Numbered from the stretch's first letter, positions 17,433 through 27,012 are shown. The stretch: DNA of 64,000 nt from Actinomycetota bacterium (GCA_005798555.1 SYJA01000003.1:1-64000), one strand, 5' to 3'. Notes: a model not told the origin generated them from the sequence alone. Made by a program: numbers and translations.

Positions 17433-17744
17433 GTATGTCCTCCTAAGTTCGAACGGCAGACCGCCTGCCGAGGGCGAGCCTAGGCGAAACAAATAGGACA
17501 CCGCAGGTGAACAGAGCAGGTCGTGCGGGCCCGAAAGGATTCTATCGGCGCCGGAACCGTGGATCACTACTCTCGGCATGGGGTGGCAATCCGATGATTT
17601 GCGGGGAAAACAGCAGCCGATGTGACCCGCGCCACTTTCATTGACTACTAGCCTTATTGACTTACTAGAGATTCCCACCGGGCAACTTGGGCAGGTCCCT
17701 TGACGAGTCTTCCTCTTGCAGCGAGCCGTTATCTAGTCTTGCGG
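17433..17744. other. Intergenic region upstream of the ABC operon
   Basis: This 312-base stretch between the binding-protein start and the sulfatase stop holds no credible gene. It has the AGGAGG ribosome site of the binding protein (17439-17444), a TAGAAT sequence on the minus strand (17544-17539) that may be a -10 element, and a near-identical direct repeat (17640-17651 and 17656-17668). It probably carries the operon promoter and its control site. Confidence 0.5.
17640..17668. repeat. Direct repeat, possible operator of the ABC operon
   Basis: ATTGACTACTAG (17640-17651) recurs 16 bases on as ATTGACTTACTAG (17656-17668), with one inserted T. The location upstream of the importer genes and the spacing of about one and a half helix turns suggest a regulator site. 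No regulator gene is found in the island. Confidence 0.4.
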
Positions 17745-19313
17745 TCAGGCAGCATGAAATGGAACAGAGGAATCATCCAAAAGGAGCAGGACTTCCTGCA
17801 ACATGACCGCCCGAGCCTCGGATAGTAATTCACCTGAGTCCACGGCAATTGCCAAGTTCCGCAACTCATTTGGATCTGCCCGAAGGTCATAGAGTTCGGT
17901 GAATCCTTTACCCGCTATTTCAGTTAACCGGAAACGTTCGGTAATTACTGTCCTGATGCGCACTGGGCCAGCAAGGTCCTCGACTCCAAACGGCTGGTCT
18001 TCCTCAACGATTAGGGCCGCACGCCAGCCCGTGGCATCCCCGCTCATTAACCCAGCCAGTGATTCACCTTGGGCTTTGGGTAAGGCTGGCGCACCAGCGA
18101 TATCAAGGATTGTCGGTGCTATGTCGGCACTGGACACCAATTCGCGATGAACGCCTTTCCCGGTCGCGAGGTCGCGGATAATCAAGGGCACTCTAAGCAC
18201 CCCTTGGTAATGCGTAAAGTGTTTCAGAATCAGGCCATGGTCCCCAAAAATATCGCCATGATCGGATGTGAAAACAATGATGGTTGATTCATCCAGGCCG
18301 AGATCAGCGATTGTTTCCAAGATTCGGCCTACTGAATCGTCAATAAACTCAATTGATCCCAGTTCAGCTGCAAGCGCGTGCCGATACTGGTCCTCGGTCG
18401 GTGCCCATACCATCATTGGATCACTACCGACAGCACCGCGCTTAGCAATAAGGCGACGAATGTAACTTGGAGAATTTTCGTGCGCGTCAGTAAAGGTCTC
18501 CGGGATGGGCATATCCGCTGGGTCGTGGCGCTGGAAGTACTCAGTTGGTGGCGCGAATGGGTGATGCGGATCAGGGAAGGACACAAATAGACAAAATGGT
18601 TGCTTGGCCTCGGCGAAAGACTCGAGCCTCGAAATCGACTCATCCGTTACGAAAGTTGTCGGATGCAGGGCGGCAGGGACCGCGCTTTCATAAACATGGT
18701 CCCAACTCGGGTACGTCGAGGTCGCATTCTTCCGACCAGCCTGGGTTTGCGGATCCCATCCACGACTTCGCGCCCATCGCGCATAGTTGCCAGAAACTCG
18801 ATCACCGTGCCCCGATGCCAAAGTGACGTTGTCAAAGCCGTAATAATCATCGGGTAGCTGCACATCCTGCTCGAAGTGCCAGTTGATGTCTTCCCATGAT
18901 CGGAAACTCTCGCCGAACTTTCCGATTACTGACTCCTCATAGAGCTCTGGAATAGCCTCGCGAATTTCATCAAGCTGGTAGTCCTCGTATGGGTATCCCA
19001 TCGGCTGGAAATGCAACTTGCCAACCGCGCTGGTCTGCCAGCCACTAGCCCGCATGGCGCGCGAAAAGGTGGCGGCATCAGGGTCAAGCGGGATTCCGTT
19101 CGTGCGCAAGCCATGAACAGACGGCCACCTGCCGGTCATGATTGTCGCTCGGTTTGGCATGCAGACCGGATTACATACGTAGGCATTCTCGAAAACGTGA
19201 CCTTGGCTCGCCAGCACGTCAAGGTGCGGCGTATTGACCGGCACTCTTCCCGCGAAACCCAGATGGTCTGCGCGCAGCTGATCCGCCACGATCACTACCA
19301 CATTTTTCTTCAT
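17745..19313 (-). CDS. Type I (formylglycine-dependent) sulfatase
   Basis: This 522-residue alkaline-phosphatase-superfamily sulfatase should hydrolyse a sulfate ester. The active-site sequence CMPNRATIMTGRW (about residue 51) fits C-x-P-x-R, where the Cys is converted to formylglycine. The N-terminal metal site VVIVADQLRADHLG and the late metal site FTSDHGDIFGDHGLILK are intact. It has no signal peptide, so it acts in the cytoplasm after uptake. It overlaps the amidohydrolase gene by 4 bases and precedes the ABC importer. Choline- or aryl-sulfatase specificity cannot be assigned. No formylglycine-generating enzyme gene is in the window. Confidence 0.9.
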   Translation of the reverse strand: MKKNVVVIVADQLRADHLGFAGRVPVNTPHLDVLASQGHVFENAYVCNPVCMPNRATIMTGRWPSVHGLRTNGIPLDPDAATFSRAMRASGWQTSAVGKLHFQPMGYPYEDYQLDEIREAIPELYEESVIGKFGESFRSWEDINWHFEQDVQLPDDYYGFDNVTLASGHGDRVSGNYARWARSRGWDPQTQAGRKNATSTYPSWDHVYESAVPAALHPTTFVTDESISRLESFAEAKQPFCLFVSFPDPHHPFAPPTEYFQRHDPADMPIPETFTDAHENSPSYIRRLIAKRGAVGSDPMMVWAPTEDQYRHALAAELGSIEFIDDSVGRILETIADLGLDESTIIVFTSDHGDIFGDHGLILKHFTHYQGVLRVPLIIRDLATGKGVHRELVSSADIAPTILDIAGAPALPKAQGESLAGLMSGDATGWRAALIVEEDQPFGVEDLAGPVRIRTVITERFRLTEIAGKGFTELYDLRADPNELRNLAIAVDSGELLSEARAVMLQEVLLLLDDSSVPFHAA

Positions 19314-20995
19314 GCAAAGTCTCCGAACTCGACGTTACCGCCAATTACGGTAGCCCGAACACCAGATTCCGGGATCGACCACGGCTCGGTGAAGTTGAGT
19401 ACTTGATCCATCACGACCAGGTCGGCTGCATAGCCCGGCGCGATCCTTCCTCGCCAGGTTTCCGAGTGGCTCTGCCAGGCACCATTAATGGTCAAGGCAT
19501 CAATGGCCTGCATGCCGGTGAGTTTCTGCGCATCTGAGTACCCAGGGTCAGACCTCAAGGAACGTGTCATCGCTGCGGCCACTATTACTCTCCAGTCCGG
19601 ATCCGTCACCGGTGCATCAGACGATATTGCAACATTCACTCCAGCGCGACACGCAGCGGCCAGGGGTTGTCGGCCCAAGCTTCGTTCCCTGCCCAAGAGG
19701 TTGGCGGCTCCAGCAGCAACCGCCCATCTAATACTAGGGTTTGAGTTCATAGTTACACCCAGGGCGGCCATCCGCTCCAATTCATCGTGGTGCACTAAAT
19801 CACCGTGAATGACATAGTGGCGAAGATCTTTAGGGTTGGACGTGGCGGCCACGGCATCGAGATAGGCCGAGACCGTTCGGTCGCCGATCGCATGTGCCCC
19901 AACCTGCCACCCACTAGCCGCGGAGTCCGCGACCATCTGAGCTAGTTCCGCAACACGTTCGCTGTCAGTACTACCGGCTACCTGCAGGTGACCACAGGAG
20001 CAGTCGTCGTAGGGCTCGGTCACCCATGCGGTCTTGGAGCGAGGGATTCCGTCCGCAAATATCTTTAATTGCGAGATCCCCAGTCGGCCAAATGGCTTCA
20101 TTGCGGCTGGCGGGCCAAATTCAGCCAAGCCTGCCCGCACATCTGCTGCCGTGGTGCCACCGAGACCGCCAAACAGCAGCATCACATTCGCTCGCACGGA
20201 TAATTCCCCGCTGTCGGCTAGATCACGGTAGGCCTGGACCGCGCTTAGGTACCCGCTGCCTTCCATCAAGCTCACCGCACCCGGACCCAATCCCGGTTCA
20301 GTAAATGCGGTAATCCCGCGAGTCAAAAGATCGCTCTGCGCCGTGAGAATTGCTGCACGTTCCGCGATCGGAGACAGTAGTGGTGCTATTTCATTCACTC
20401 GCCGAACGGCACCTTCCAGGATGAGCCCCGTCGGCACACCATGCTCATCACGGACGAAGGACCCGCCCACTGGATCAGTTGTCTGCTCTGTGATCCCAGC
20501 GAGCCGCATCACGAGTGAGTTTCCGACGCCCTGGTGCCCGGTCATGTCGGTCAAGAACACCGGCACGTCCGGCTGTACTTCGTCAAGGTCGGCCGCGCAG
20601 ACCGTCCCGCCGGGCCCGGTACCTTGGATTCGACCGGCATCCCAGCCGTTCCCGCGGATCCAGCCCGATTCATTAGCGCCCGCGCTGCGCAAAATAATTT
20701 TGAGGTCACCCAGCGTCTCGGCCTTTTGAAAATCTACCGAAATCAGGGCCCGGCCAAAATAGAAAGCGTGCAGGTGGGAGTCATCTATGCCCGGCAATAC
20801 AGTGCAGCCCATCAAATCAACGCCACCTGATTCAACGGATCGAACCCGCTCCGCTAATGGCTCAACGACGTCAATGACGCCATCGCGAATCACGATCCTA
20901 TGCAAGCCGGATCCGTACGGGCCCAAGTCAACATTGACCAATTCCAAATCGCGACTCCAATTCACGCCATCATCGTCATGGGTTCCCAGGCCCAC
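19310..20995 (-). CDS. Amidohydrolase family 3 (YtcJ-like) metal hydrolase
   Basis: This 561-residue cytoplasmic protein fits the amidohydrolase superfamily, YtcJ/AtzC-like branch. The metal motif reads GIDDSHLHAF near residue 71 (H-x-H). A later HAIGDRTVSAYLDA, the YVIHGDLVHHDELERM histidines and the SSDAPVTDPDW Asp complete the site. It probably cleaves an amide or related C-N bond. GTG 20995 has an AAGGGGA site 8 bases upstream; an alternative GTG at 20965 is possible. The 4-base overlap with the sulfatase gene implies one transcript and linked chemistry. Confidence 0.87.
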   Translation of the reverse strand: MGLGTHDDDGVNWSRDLELVNVDLGPYGSGLHRIVIRDGVIDVVEPLAERVRSVESGGVDLMGCTVLPGIDDSHLHAFYFGRALISVDFQKAETLGDLKIILRSAGANESGWIRGNGWDAGRIQGTGPGGTVCAADLDEVQPDVPVFLTDMTGHQGVGNSLVMRLAGITEQTTDPVGGSFVRDEHGVPTGLILEGAVRRVNEIAPLLSPIAERAAILTAQSDLLTRGITAFTEPGLGPGAVSLMEGSGYLSAVQAYRDLADSGELSVRANVMLLFGGLGGTTAADVRAGLAEFGPPAAMKPFGRLGISQLKIFADGIPRSKTAWVTEPYDDCSCGHLQVAGSTDSERVAELAQMVADSAASGWQVGAHAIGDRTVSAYLDAVAATSNPKDLRHYVIHGDLVHHDELERMAALGVTMNSNPSIRWAVAAGAANLLGRERSLGRQPLAAACRAGVNVAISSDAPVTDPDWRVIVAAAMTRSLRSDPGYSDAQKLTGMQAIDALTINGAWQSHSETWRGRIAPGYAADLVVMDQVLNFTEPWSIPESGVRATVIGGNVEFGDFA

Positions 20996-21107
20996 GTCAA
21001 GATCCCCTTTCGTTACTTCCGGCGGGAGACAGCTGGTTGGATCGGACCGATTTCGATGGACGGCCCGCGTGGACGGGATCCGCTCGCGACGGTGCCTTTT
21101 GCTCCGC

Positions 21108-21113
21108 TACCCT
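21108..21113 (+). promoter_or_regulatory. -10 element for leaderless lpqE-like message
   Basis: TACCCT ends 6 nt before GTG 21120, with no Shine-Dalgarno sequence between. Confidence 0.5.
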
Positions 21114-21119
21114 CTGCCT

Positions 21120-21656
21120 GTGACCTCAATTACGCGCCGGCCGCACGCCACCCGCCCCGCCCTTGCACTAGCGACCATCGCCGTCGCGCTGACCGCCACA
21201 CTAAGTGGCTGCTACAGCGGGTTTCGGGCGAATACCTACGAGCAGAGCCTGATGAACTCTGGCAACGGCACCCAGGCGCAGATCGGGGAGATTCGCATCG
21301 AGAATGCCACTTTGGTGCTCGGACCCGACGCCGCTGGCACCGCAACCCTGACCACCACCCTAGTCAACCAAGGCGATGCACCGGATTCGCTAATCGGCCT
21401 TGAGATCGACAACAAACCCGTCTATGTCACACCCGGTGCCGGTGAACTTGCCGCTGGCGCCGCTGTATCGTTTGGTTACAACAGTTCAAATTGGATTAAT
21501 TCATATGAATTTACCGCGCCGGTGAGCACCTATGTGCCCGTGAAGATTCAGTTTCGGGATGCCGGGATAGTGCTGCTAAGCGTGCTCACCGTTCCGCCTA
21601 CCGGTATCTATGCCGGACTTGCGCCCGAACCAACCACTTTGCCTGCTACTAGCTAG
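21120..21656 (+). CDS. LpqE-like lipoprotein
   Basis: This 178-residue exported lipoprotein has a signal peptide with lipobox LSGC (Cys about residue 32). The mature part is a beta-rich domain with GEIRIENATLVLGPDAAGTATLTTTLVNQGDAPDSLIG. It resembles mycobacterial LpqE in layout, and it sits next to carD genes in related genomes (from memory, Rv3584 beside Rv3583c), here separated from carD by the island. It lacks the His/Met copper motif of PCu(A)C proteins. A longer in-frame upstream reading runs antisense over the amidohydrolase gene and is rejected. Function unknown. Confidence 0.75.
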   Translation: MTSITRRPHATRPALALATIAVALTATLSGCYSGFRANTYEQSLMNSGNGTQAQIGEIRIENATLVLGPDAAGTATLTTTLVNQGDAPDSLIGLEIDNKPVYVTPGAGELAAGAAVSFGYNSSNWINSYEFTAPVSTYVPVKIQFRDAGIVLLSVLTVPPTGIYAGLAPEPTTLPATS

Positions 21657-22333
21657 TTGTCCAGCTTGTAGCCTAGACCACGAACGGTTAGTAGGTGCAC
21701 CGGTTTAGTCGGATCCTCTTCGATCTTGGCGCGCAGCCTCTTTACATGCACGTCGAGTGTCTTGGTGTCGCCGACGTAGTCGTGACCCCAGACCCGATCG
21801 ATCAGTTGTGAGCGGGTGACTACCCGGCCACTGTTGCGAACAAGAACCTCGAGTAAGTCAAACTCTTTTAGCGGCATCGAAACTACTTCACCGCGAACGC
21901 TGACAATGTGACGGTCAATATCCAAACGCACCGGGCCCGCTTCAACTACGAGCGGCAATATTTCCTCGAAATCACCATGCCGACGCAACACCGCGCGCAC
22001 TCTGGCTAGTAGTTCGCGTGAGGAAAATGGCTTTGTCACATAGTCGTCGGCGCCCAGTTCGAGCCCAACGACCTTGTCAACCTCACCATCCTTAGCCGTG
22101 ACCATGATGATCGGCACAAGGGACTTAGCGCGTACCTGCCGGCAGACCTCGGTACCTGAGACGCCAGGAAGCATCAGATCAAGCAGGATCAAATCCGCAC
22201 CGTTCTTCTCGAAATCCTCGAGCGCCTTGTTGCCGTCACCGGCCACTTCCACCTCATAGCCTTCTTTGCGAAGCATGAATGAAAGCGCTTCGGAGAAAGA
22301 TTCCTCATCTTCAACTACCAAAATTCGGGTCAA
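21653..22333 (-). CDS. regX3: OmpR-family response regulator RegX3
   Basis: This 226-residue regulator controls phosphate-starvation genes in actinobacteria. The receiver domain has the DE pair (VVEDEESF), phospho-acceptor Asp in ILLDLMLPGVSG (about residue 52) and Lys in YVTKPFSS. A winged-helix domain follows, with LLEVLVRNSGRVVTRSQLIDRVWG and KTLDVHVKRLRAKIE. TTG 22333 is chosen: it overlaps the senX3 stop (TTGA) and gives the normal N-terminus MTRILVVEDE; an AGAGGTG site lies upstream. The pair is translationally coupled. Confidence 0.92.
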   Translation of the reverse strand: MTRILVVEDEESFSEALSFMLRKEGYEVEVAGDGNKALEDFEKNGADLILLDLMLPGVSGTEVCRQVRAKSLVPIIMVTAKDGEVDKVVGLELGADDYVTKPFSSRELLARVRAVLRRHGDFEEILPLVVEAGPVRLDIDRHIVSVRGEVVSMPLKEFDLLEVLVRNSGRVVTRSQLIDRVWGHDYVGDTKTLDVHVKRLRAKIEEDPTKPVHLLTVRGLGYKLDN

Positions 22334-23475
22334 GACAGCACCTCTTGCTCGTGGATTGTCACAGCATCCCATGTGACATCATCGGTGGTTCCGGGCCCTT
22401 GTGCTACATACGCAGGTAGGCGGAGCGTAAAACTCGAACCAACCCCAACTTCAGACCATACCGTGCATTCACCACCGTGGTTTTGGCATACATGTTTGAC
22501 GATTGCGAGCCCAAGGCCCGTGCCACCGGTTAGTCGCGATCTCGCTGGATCAACTCGATAGAAACGCTCAAACACTCGATCGAGTTCATGTGACGGAATA
22601 CCGATCCCTTGATCCTTGACGATAATCTCGACCAAGCCAGCGTTGATCTTCGTGTCAACCGCGACCCTTGTCGATGCGGGTGAATACGCGATCGCATTCG
22701 CGAGTAAATTACGCACAGCGGTCTGAATTTGACTCAGGTCGCCATAGACGGCGCCGCCACTGTCAACAGATTCGATGAACTCAATATCGCTGCTCATCGC
22801 TATGGTTCGAACTTCATCGACCGCGCGATTTACCAACTCATCCACGCTGATCACCTGTGCATGCGTGAGGGGGTCATCACCTTGCAATCTCGACAGGTCA
22901 ATTACATCTTGGATCAAATTGCCTAAGCGGCCGGCTTCAATCTGCATACGTTCCGCGAAGTGACGCACCTGCACCGCGTCATCACTTGCGGAAAGTACGG
23001 CTTCAGCGAGCAATGCGAGGGCACCAACCGGTGTCTTGAGCTCGTGGCTAACATTCGCGACGAAGTCACGGCGCACCGCGTCGACCTTGCGCTCTTCGGC
23101 TAGGTCATCAATAAGAGCCAGGAGGGCGCCAGTACCCAGAGCCGCAACTCGGACCCGCAACTCCAGCAGCTCGCGCCCAAGCGGGGGCCGACGTACTCGC
23201 ATCTCCTGCTCTCGGGCCGCGCCGTCCCCAGCTACGCGTTCAATGAGGTGAGCAATGTCAGGGATGGTCACCATATTCCGACTCACCAGCCCAAGGGCCA
23301 TGCTTCGGGCGCTCGCCCGCAATACCGTGCCATCCGCGGCAACCACAAGCGAGGCCGACGGCAACACATTGAGAACCCGGATGATTTCCTCGGGCACACC
23401 CGCATTTGAATCCCGATGCGAGACCGCAGCAAGGCGCGGGGGGCCCGCCGTCGAAGTCACCCGTTGTCTTGCCAC
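22330..23475 (-). CDS. senX3: SenX3-like sensor histidine kinase lacking membrane segments
   Basis: This 381-residue kinase is close to SenX3. It has a PAS-like region (about 35-160), the H-box RDFVANVSHELKTPVGALALLAEA with the phospho-acceptor His, and an ATP domain with NLLANAIAYSP, DQGIGIPSHELDRVFERFYR and GGTGLGLAIVKH. Mycobacterial SenX3 begins with two membrane spans. This protein starts with a polar stretch and has none, so it should be soluble. GTG 23475 is the earliest plausible start: an in-frame stop lies about 25 bases upstream. A TATCCT -10 element precedes it. It is divergent from phoU. Confidence 0.9.
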   Translation of the reverse strand: MARQRVTSTAGPPRLAAVSHRDSNAGVPEEIIRVLNVLPSASLVVAADGTVLRASARSMALGLVSRNMVTIPDIAHLIERVAGDGAAREQEMRVRRPPLGRELLELRVRVAALGTGALLALIDDLAEERKVDAVRRDFVANVSHELKTPVGALALLAEAVLSASDDAVQVRHFAERMQIEAGRLGNLIQDVIDLSRLQGDDPLTHAQVISVDELVNRAVDEVRTIAMSSDIEFIESVDSGGAVYGDLSQIQTAVRNLLANAIAYSPASTRVAVDTKINAGLVEIIVKDQGIGIPSHELDRVFERFYRVDPARSRLTGGTGLGLAIVKHVCQNHGGECTVWSEVGVGSSFTLRLPAYVAQGPGTTDDVTWDAVTIHEQEVLS

Positions 23476-23481
23476 CCGATA

Positions 23482-23487
23482 AGGATA
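23482..23487 (-). promoter_or_regulatory. -10 element for leaderless senX3 message
   Basis: On the minus strand TATCCT lies 6 nt before GTG 23475, again without a ribosome site. The 200-base senX3/phoU divergent region (23476-23675) probably also holds the phosphate-control sites. Confidence 0.5.
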
Positions 23488-23675
23488 GGCGGCAAGTGCC
23501 TAGGAAACGAATACGGCAGCGGTAGGTCTCCGGGGGGTTCCCGCAGGATTCACTTTTAGCACTAATTGTTAACCTTTTGACCACCTGCTGTACATCGACA
23601 CTGCGATGAAATGGGGTACCGCGTACGCTTTGCTTCCGACGGCGCGGGCCCTTCCGCGGGTGAGGTGAGGTCAAG

Positions 23676-24335
23676 GTGCCTGATTCCTATCAAGACAAGC
23701 TTGATGAGGTCAACGCAGACCTCGTCGCAATTACTCGCTTCGTTGGCTCAGCCATGAATCAGGCAACTCAGTCACTGCTCGATGCGGATCTTTCCATCGC
23801 CGAGAAGGTGATCGAGTCGGACGCTCGCATCGATACCCTGTGTAGTTCGGTTGAGGAGCGCTGCTTCGATATTATCGCGTTGGGGCATCCAACCGAAGCA
23901 GATCTGCGCTTGATAATTGGCGCCCTGCGTATTGCAACTTCACTTGAACGCATGGGCGACCTTGCGGAGCACATCGCCAAGCAGGCTCGGATGCGCTACC
24001 CGAAGCCTTCGGTACCACAGGAGCTTCGTGCCACCTTCGCAATCATGGGAGGTGTCGCCGAAGCCATAGTCTCTAAAACCGGTTCAGTGATCGCGAATAA
24101 AAATGTCTCGCTCGCCACCGATATCGCACATCATGACGCTGAAATGGATAATCTGCACCGCGAACTTTTCACCATCGTGCTTTCACCTACGTGGAAACAT
24201 GGGGTTGAAGCAGCGATTGACGTGACCTTATTGTCGAGGTATTACGAGCGCTACGCCGATCATGCTGTTTCGGTAACTCGGCGGGTGATAAATGTGGTTA
24301 CGGGCGAACCATACGTAGCAGTCGAAATCACCTAG
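23676..24335 (+). CDS. phoU: Phosphate signalling protein PhoU
   Basis: This 219-residue all-helical protein has two PhoU repeats: RFVGSAMNQATQSLLDADLSIAEKVIESDARID and a second copy ASLERMGDLAEHIAKQAR followed by YYERYADHAVSVTRRV. The two E-x-x-x-D metal motifs (ERMGD, ERYAD) are intact. PhoU links the Pst transporter state to the SenX3-RegX3 signal. GTG 23676 follows a GAGGTGAGG purine tract. It is divergent from senX3, giving the layout of phoU-senX3-regX3 known from Streptomyces (phoU-phoR-phoP, from memory). Confidence 0.94.
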   Translation: MPDSYQDKLDEVNADLVAITRFVGSAMNQATQSLLDADLSIAEKVIESDARIDTLCSSVEERCFDIIALGHPTEADLRLIIGALRIATSLERMGDLAEHIAKQARMRYPKPSVPQELRATFAIMGGVAEAIVSKTGSVIANKNVSLATDIAHHDAEMDNLHRELFTIVLSPTWKHGVEAAIDVTLLSRYYERYADHAVSVTRRVINVVTGEPYVAVEIT

Positions 24336-24375
24336 CAACTGAAATGTCACCCAGTTTCGGAGGGAGTTAGCACAA

Positions 24376-25662
24376 ATGCAGCGACGCAAGCCAGCACCAC
24401 GTCGCATCGCGGTGCTCTCCATTCACACCTCACCACTTGATCAGCCCGGCACCGGTGATGCGGGCGGAATGAACGTCTATGTTGTTGAGACCGCACGCAG
24501 ATTGGCGGAGAGCGGGATCGAGGTGGAAATATTCACCCGAGCCACCGCGTCCAACTTGGCGCCGGTAATTGACTTCATGCCCGGAGTCAAGGTGCGTCAT
24601 ATCACTGCGGGACCATACGAGGGCCTGCTCAAGCAGGATCTTCCAGCCCAGTTATGCGCCGTCTCTGCCGGCGTCATGCGAGTTGAAGCAGCCCACCCGG
24701 AAGGATGGTTCGATTTAATCCACTCGCACTACTGGCTGTCGGGGCAAGTTGGTTGGTTGGCAGCTGACCGGTGGCAGGTGCCACTCGTGCATTCCATGCA
24801 CACGATGGCAAAAGTTAAGAATGCGGAATTGGCTGCAGGCGATACGCCGGAGCCCGCGATGCGGGTCATCGGCGAGGAGCAGGTGATTGCGGCAGCAGAT
24901 CGCTTGGTGGCCAATACCAGCGATGAGGCCGATCAGCTGATTAACCTGTACGACGCGGATCCGCAGCGAATTGATGTCGTCCACCCCGGCGTCGATCTAA
25001 ATGTCTTCGCCCCCGGTGACAAATCGAAAGCGCGAGCTCGATTCGGGCTGCGGCCAGAGCAAGTAGTGCTCCTGTTCGTCGGGCGTATCCAACCGCTCAA
25101 GGCTCCCGACGTCCTCATCAAAGCCGCTGCCCACCTCGTGCAGTCGGACCCGACCCTTCGCGATCGCCTGGTGCTCACCATTTGCGGTGGTCCATCGGGC
25201 AGTGGCTTGGATCAGCCGACCGCCCTCACCGACCTTGTTGCGCAACTAGGACTTACCAACTTGGTTCGCTTCGAGCCGCCCGGTGACCGGCAGACCCTCG
25301 CCGACTGGTACCGGGCTGCCGACCTAGCCGTCGTTCCTTCGTACTCCGAATCATTCGGCTTGGTTGCTGTCGAAGCCCAGGCGTGCGCCACGCCTGTCGT
25401 AGCATCAAGTGTCGGCGGACTTCGCACCGCCGTTGCCGACGGCGTCAGCGGGGTACTGATCGGCAGCCATGATTCACTTGACTACTCACATGCCATTGGC
25501 GCACTAATCAATAACCCCGATCGCTTGCACGAGCTTTCAGCAGGTGCTCGAATGCACGCCGCAACCTTCGGCTGGAGCGCAACCACCGCTGGTCTGATGG
25601 CGTCCTATCGCGCAGCAATGGCAAACCGAACCTCAACCACCAAACTCGTTGCTACGCCTTGA
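24376..25662 (+). CDS. mshA: D-inositol-3-phosphate glycosyltransferase
   Basis: This 428-residue GT4-family enzyme adds GlcNAc from UDP-GlcNAc to inositol 3-phosphate, the first step of mycothiol synthesis. The N-terminal signature [22 protein letters not shown] is specific to MshA. The nucleotide-sugar domain contains [15 protein letters not shown] and the E-x7-E motif [26 protein letters not shown] site precedes ATG 24376. It is followed by a ybjN-like gene and gpm, the order of M. tuberculosis Rv0486-Rv0489 (from memory). Confidence 0.96.
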   Translation: MQRRKPAPRRIAVLSIHTSPLDQPGTGDAGGMNVYVVETARRLAESGIEVEIFTRATASNLAPVIDFMPGVKVRHITAGPYEGLLKQDLPAQLCAVSAGVMRVEAAHPEGWFDLIHSHYWLSGQVGWLAADRWQVPLVHSMHTMAKVKNAELAAGDTPEPAMRVIGEEQVIAAADRLVANTSDEADQLINLYDADPQRIDVVHPGVDLNVFAPGDKSKARARFGLRPEQVVLLFVGRIQPLKAPDVLIKAAAHLVQSDPTLRDRLVLTICGGPSGSGLDQPTALTDLVAQLGLTNLVRFEPPGDRQTLADWYRAADLAVVPSYSESFGLVAVEAQACATPVVASSVGGLRTAVADGVSGVLIGSHDSLDYSHAIGALINNPDRLHELSAGARMHAATFGWSATTAGLMASYRAAMANRTSTTKLVATP

Positions 25663-25690
25663 GGGCCCCGAAGTTGACGAGGCGCCGATC

Positions 25691-26200
25691 ATGACCCAGC
25701 AAAGCGCTGCTGCAGTGCTCGTAGAATACTTGTCCGCGTCTGACTTGCCTTATGAACAGGCTAGTGACGTAACTTTCGTGGTCACGTTGCCTGGTGAGCA
25801 CAAGCTTCAGACCAATATGTCCATCACGCTCGGCACGCACGCGCTCACTATAAATGCATTTGTTTCGCGCAACCCTGATGAGAACCATGAGGCCGTCTAT
25901 CGTTGGTTACTCGAGCGCAATAGACGGATGTATGCGGTCGCATTCGCCATTGACCACCTAGGTGACATCTACCTAACCGGCCGACTCCGACTCGACTCGA
26001 TCACGCCCGATGAACTCGACCGGGTTTTTGGATCCGTCTTGGAGTACTCAGACGGGGCCTTCAACACGATTCTCGAGCTCGGTTTCGCCTCGGCAATTAA
26101 GCGGGAGTGGGCCTGGCGCACCTCCCGTGGCGAGTCAACGGCCAATTTAGCCGCGTTCGCCCACTTGGCCGAAGTCGAACAGGCGAGCGACCCCAACTAG
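25691..26200 (+). CDS. YbjN-domain protein
   Basis: This 169-residue protein has the YbjN fold, related to type III secretion chaperones. It reads [19 protein letters not shown], then [30 protein letters not shown] and [29 protein letters not shown]. It always accompanies mshA in this group of bacteria, and its role is unknown. ATG 25691 avoids a start inside mshA. A shift to an upstream GTG/TTG would overlap the mshA stop. Confidence 0.85.
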   Translation: MTQQSAAAVLVEYLSASDLPYEQASDVTFVVTLPGEHKLQTNMSITLGTHALTINAFVSRNPDENHEAVYRWLLERNRRMYAVAFAIDHLGDIYLTGRLRLDSITPDELDRVFGSVLEYSDGAFNTILELGFASAIKREWAWRTSRGESTANLAAFAHLAEVEQASDPN

Positions 26201-26220
26201 GCATCGGGCAGGATGTACCT

Positions 26221-27012
26221 ATGAGCACTTCACCTGCGACCACTGCAAGTGCGACCAATGCGCCGTACACCTTGATCTTGCTTCGCCACGGCGAAAGCGT
26301 CTGGAATGCGCAGGACCTTTTCACCGGTTGGGTTGATGTCGATCTAACCGATAAAGGTCGGGCCGAGGCAACACGCGGTGGCGAGCTATTAGCGGCGGCC
26401 GGGATCCTCCCTGACGTCGTTCACACCTCGGTCCTACAGCGAGCAATTAAGACTTCGCAACTGGCCCTGGCCGCCTGCGACCGACTTTGGATTCCGGTCG
26501 TTCGAAATTGGCGCTTGAACGAACGTCACTACGGTGCGCTGCAGGGTAAGAGTAAGAAGGAGACCCTCAAGCAGTACGGTGAAGAGCAGTTCATGCTTTG
26601 GCGCCGCTCCTATGACATCCCGCCACCGCCAATTGATGCTGGCGACAAGTGGGCGCAGACCGGTGACGCGCGTTACGCCGCCCTACCTCCCGAAGCACTA
26701 CCGGCAACCGAATGCCTGGCCGATGTGGTAGATCGATTGATGCCTTATTGGCAGGACGTCATTGTCGCTGAGCATCTGCGCGCCGGCATGACGGTGCTGG
26801 TCGCAGCGCACGGTAACTCACTGCGCGCCATGGTGAAATGCCTTGACGGGATTTCAGATCATGACATCGCGGCTCTGAATATCCCGACCGGCATCCCGCT
26901 CGTTTATCGGCTTGACGAGAACCTGAGCCCAATCGTGCCAGGTGGTGAGTACCTAGACCCCGAAGCCGCTATTGCTGCCGCTGCTGCGGTGGCGGCCCAG
27001 GGCAAGAAGTAG
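26221..27012 (+). CDS. gpmA: 2,3-bisphosphoglycerate-dependent phosphoglycerate mutase
   Basis: This 263-residue enzyme interconverts 3- and 2-phosphoglycerate in glycolysis. The phosphohistidine motif [10 protein letters not shown] has His 23. [34 protein letters not shown] and the second His in [13 protein letters not shown] follow. ATG 26221 lies 7 bases after GGCAGG. The last 60 bases overlap the end of the convergent macro-domain gene, which is unusual. Confidence 0.95.
   Translation: MSTSPATTASATNAPYTLILLRHGESVWNAQDLFTGWVDVDLTDKGRAEATRGGELLAAAGILPDVVHTSVLQRAIKTSQLALAACDRLWIPVVRNWRLNERHYGALQGKSKKETLKQYGEEQFMLWRRSYDIPPPPIDAGDKWAQTGDARYAALPPEALPATECLADVVDRLMPYWQDVIVAEHLRAGMTVLVAAHGNSLRAMVKCLDGISDHDIAALNIPTGIPLVYRLDENLSPIVPGGEYLDPEAAIAAAAAVAAQGKK

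Noticed and set aside
20787-21119. N-terminal extension of the lipoprotein gene
   Set aside because: It runs antisense over the amidohydrolase start, has no protein-like features, and leaves the signal peptide internal. GTG 21120 gives a correct lipobox.
21120-21656. PCu(A)C copper chaperone identity for the lipoprotein
   Set aside because: The family needs conserved His and Met ligands; none with the right spacing is seen.
23258-23674. Missing membrane part of senX3 in another frame upstream
   Set aside because: That frame is polar and basic with no hydrophobic segment, so a simple frameshift does not hide the spans.
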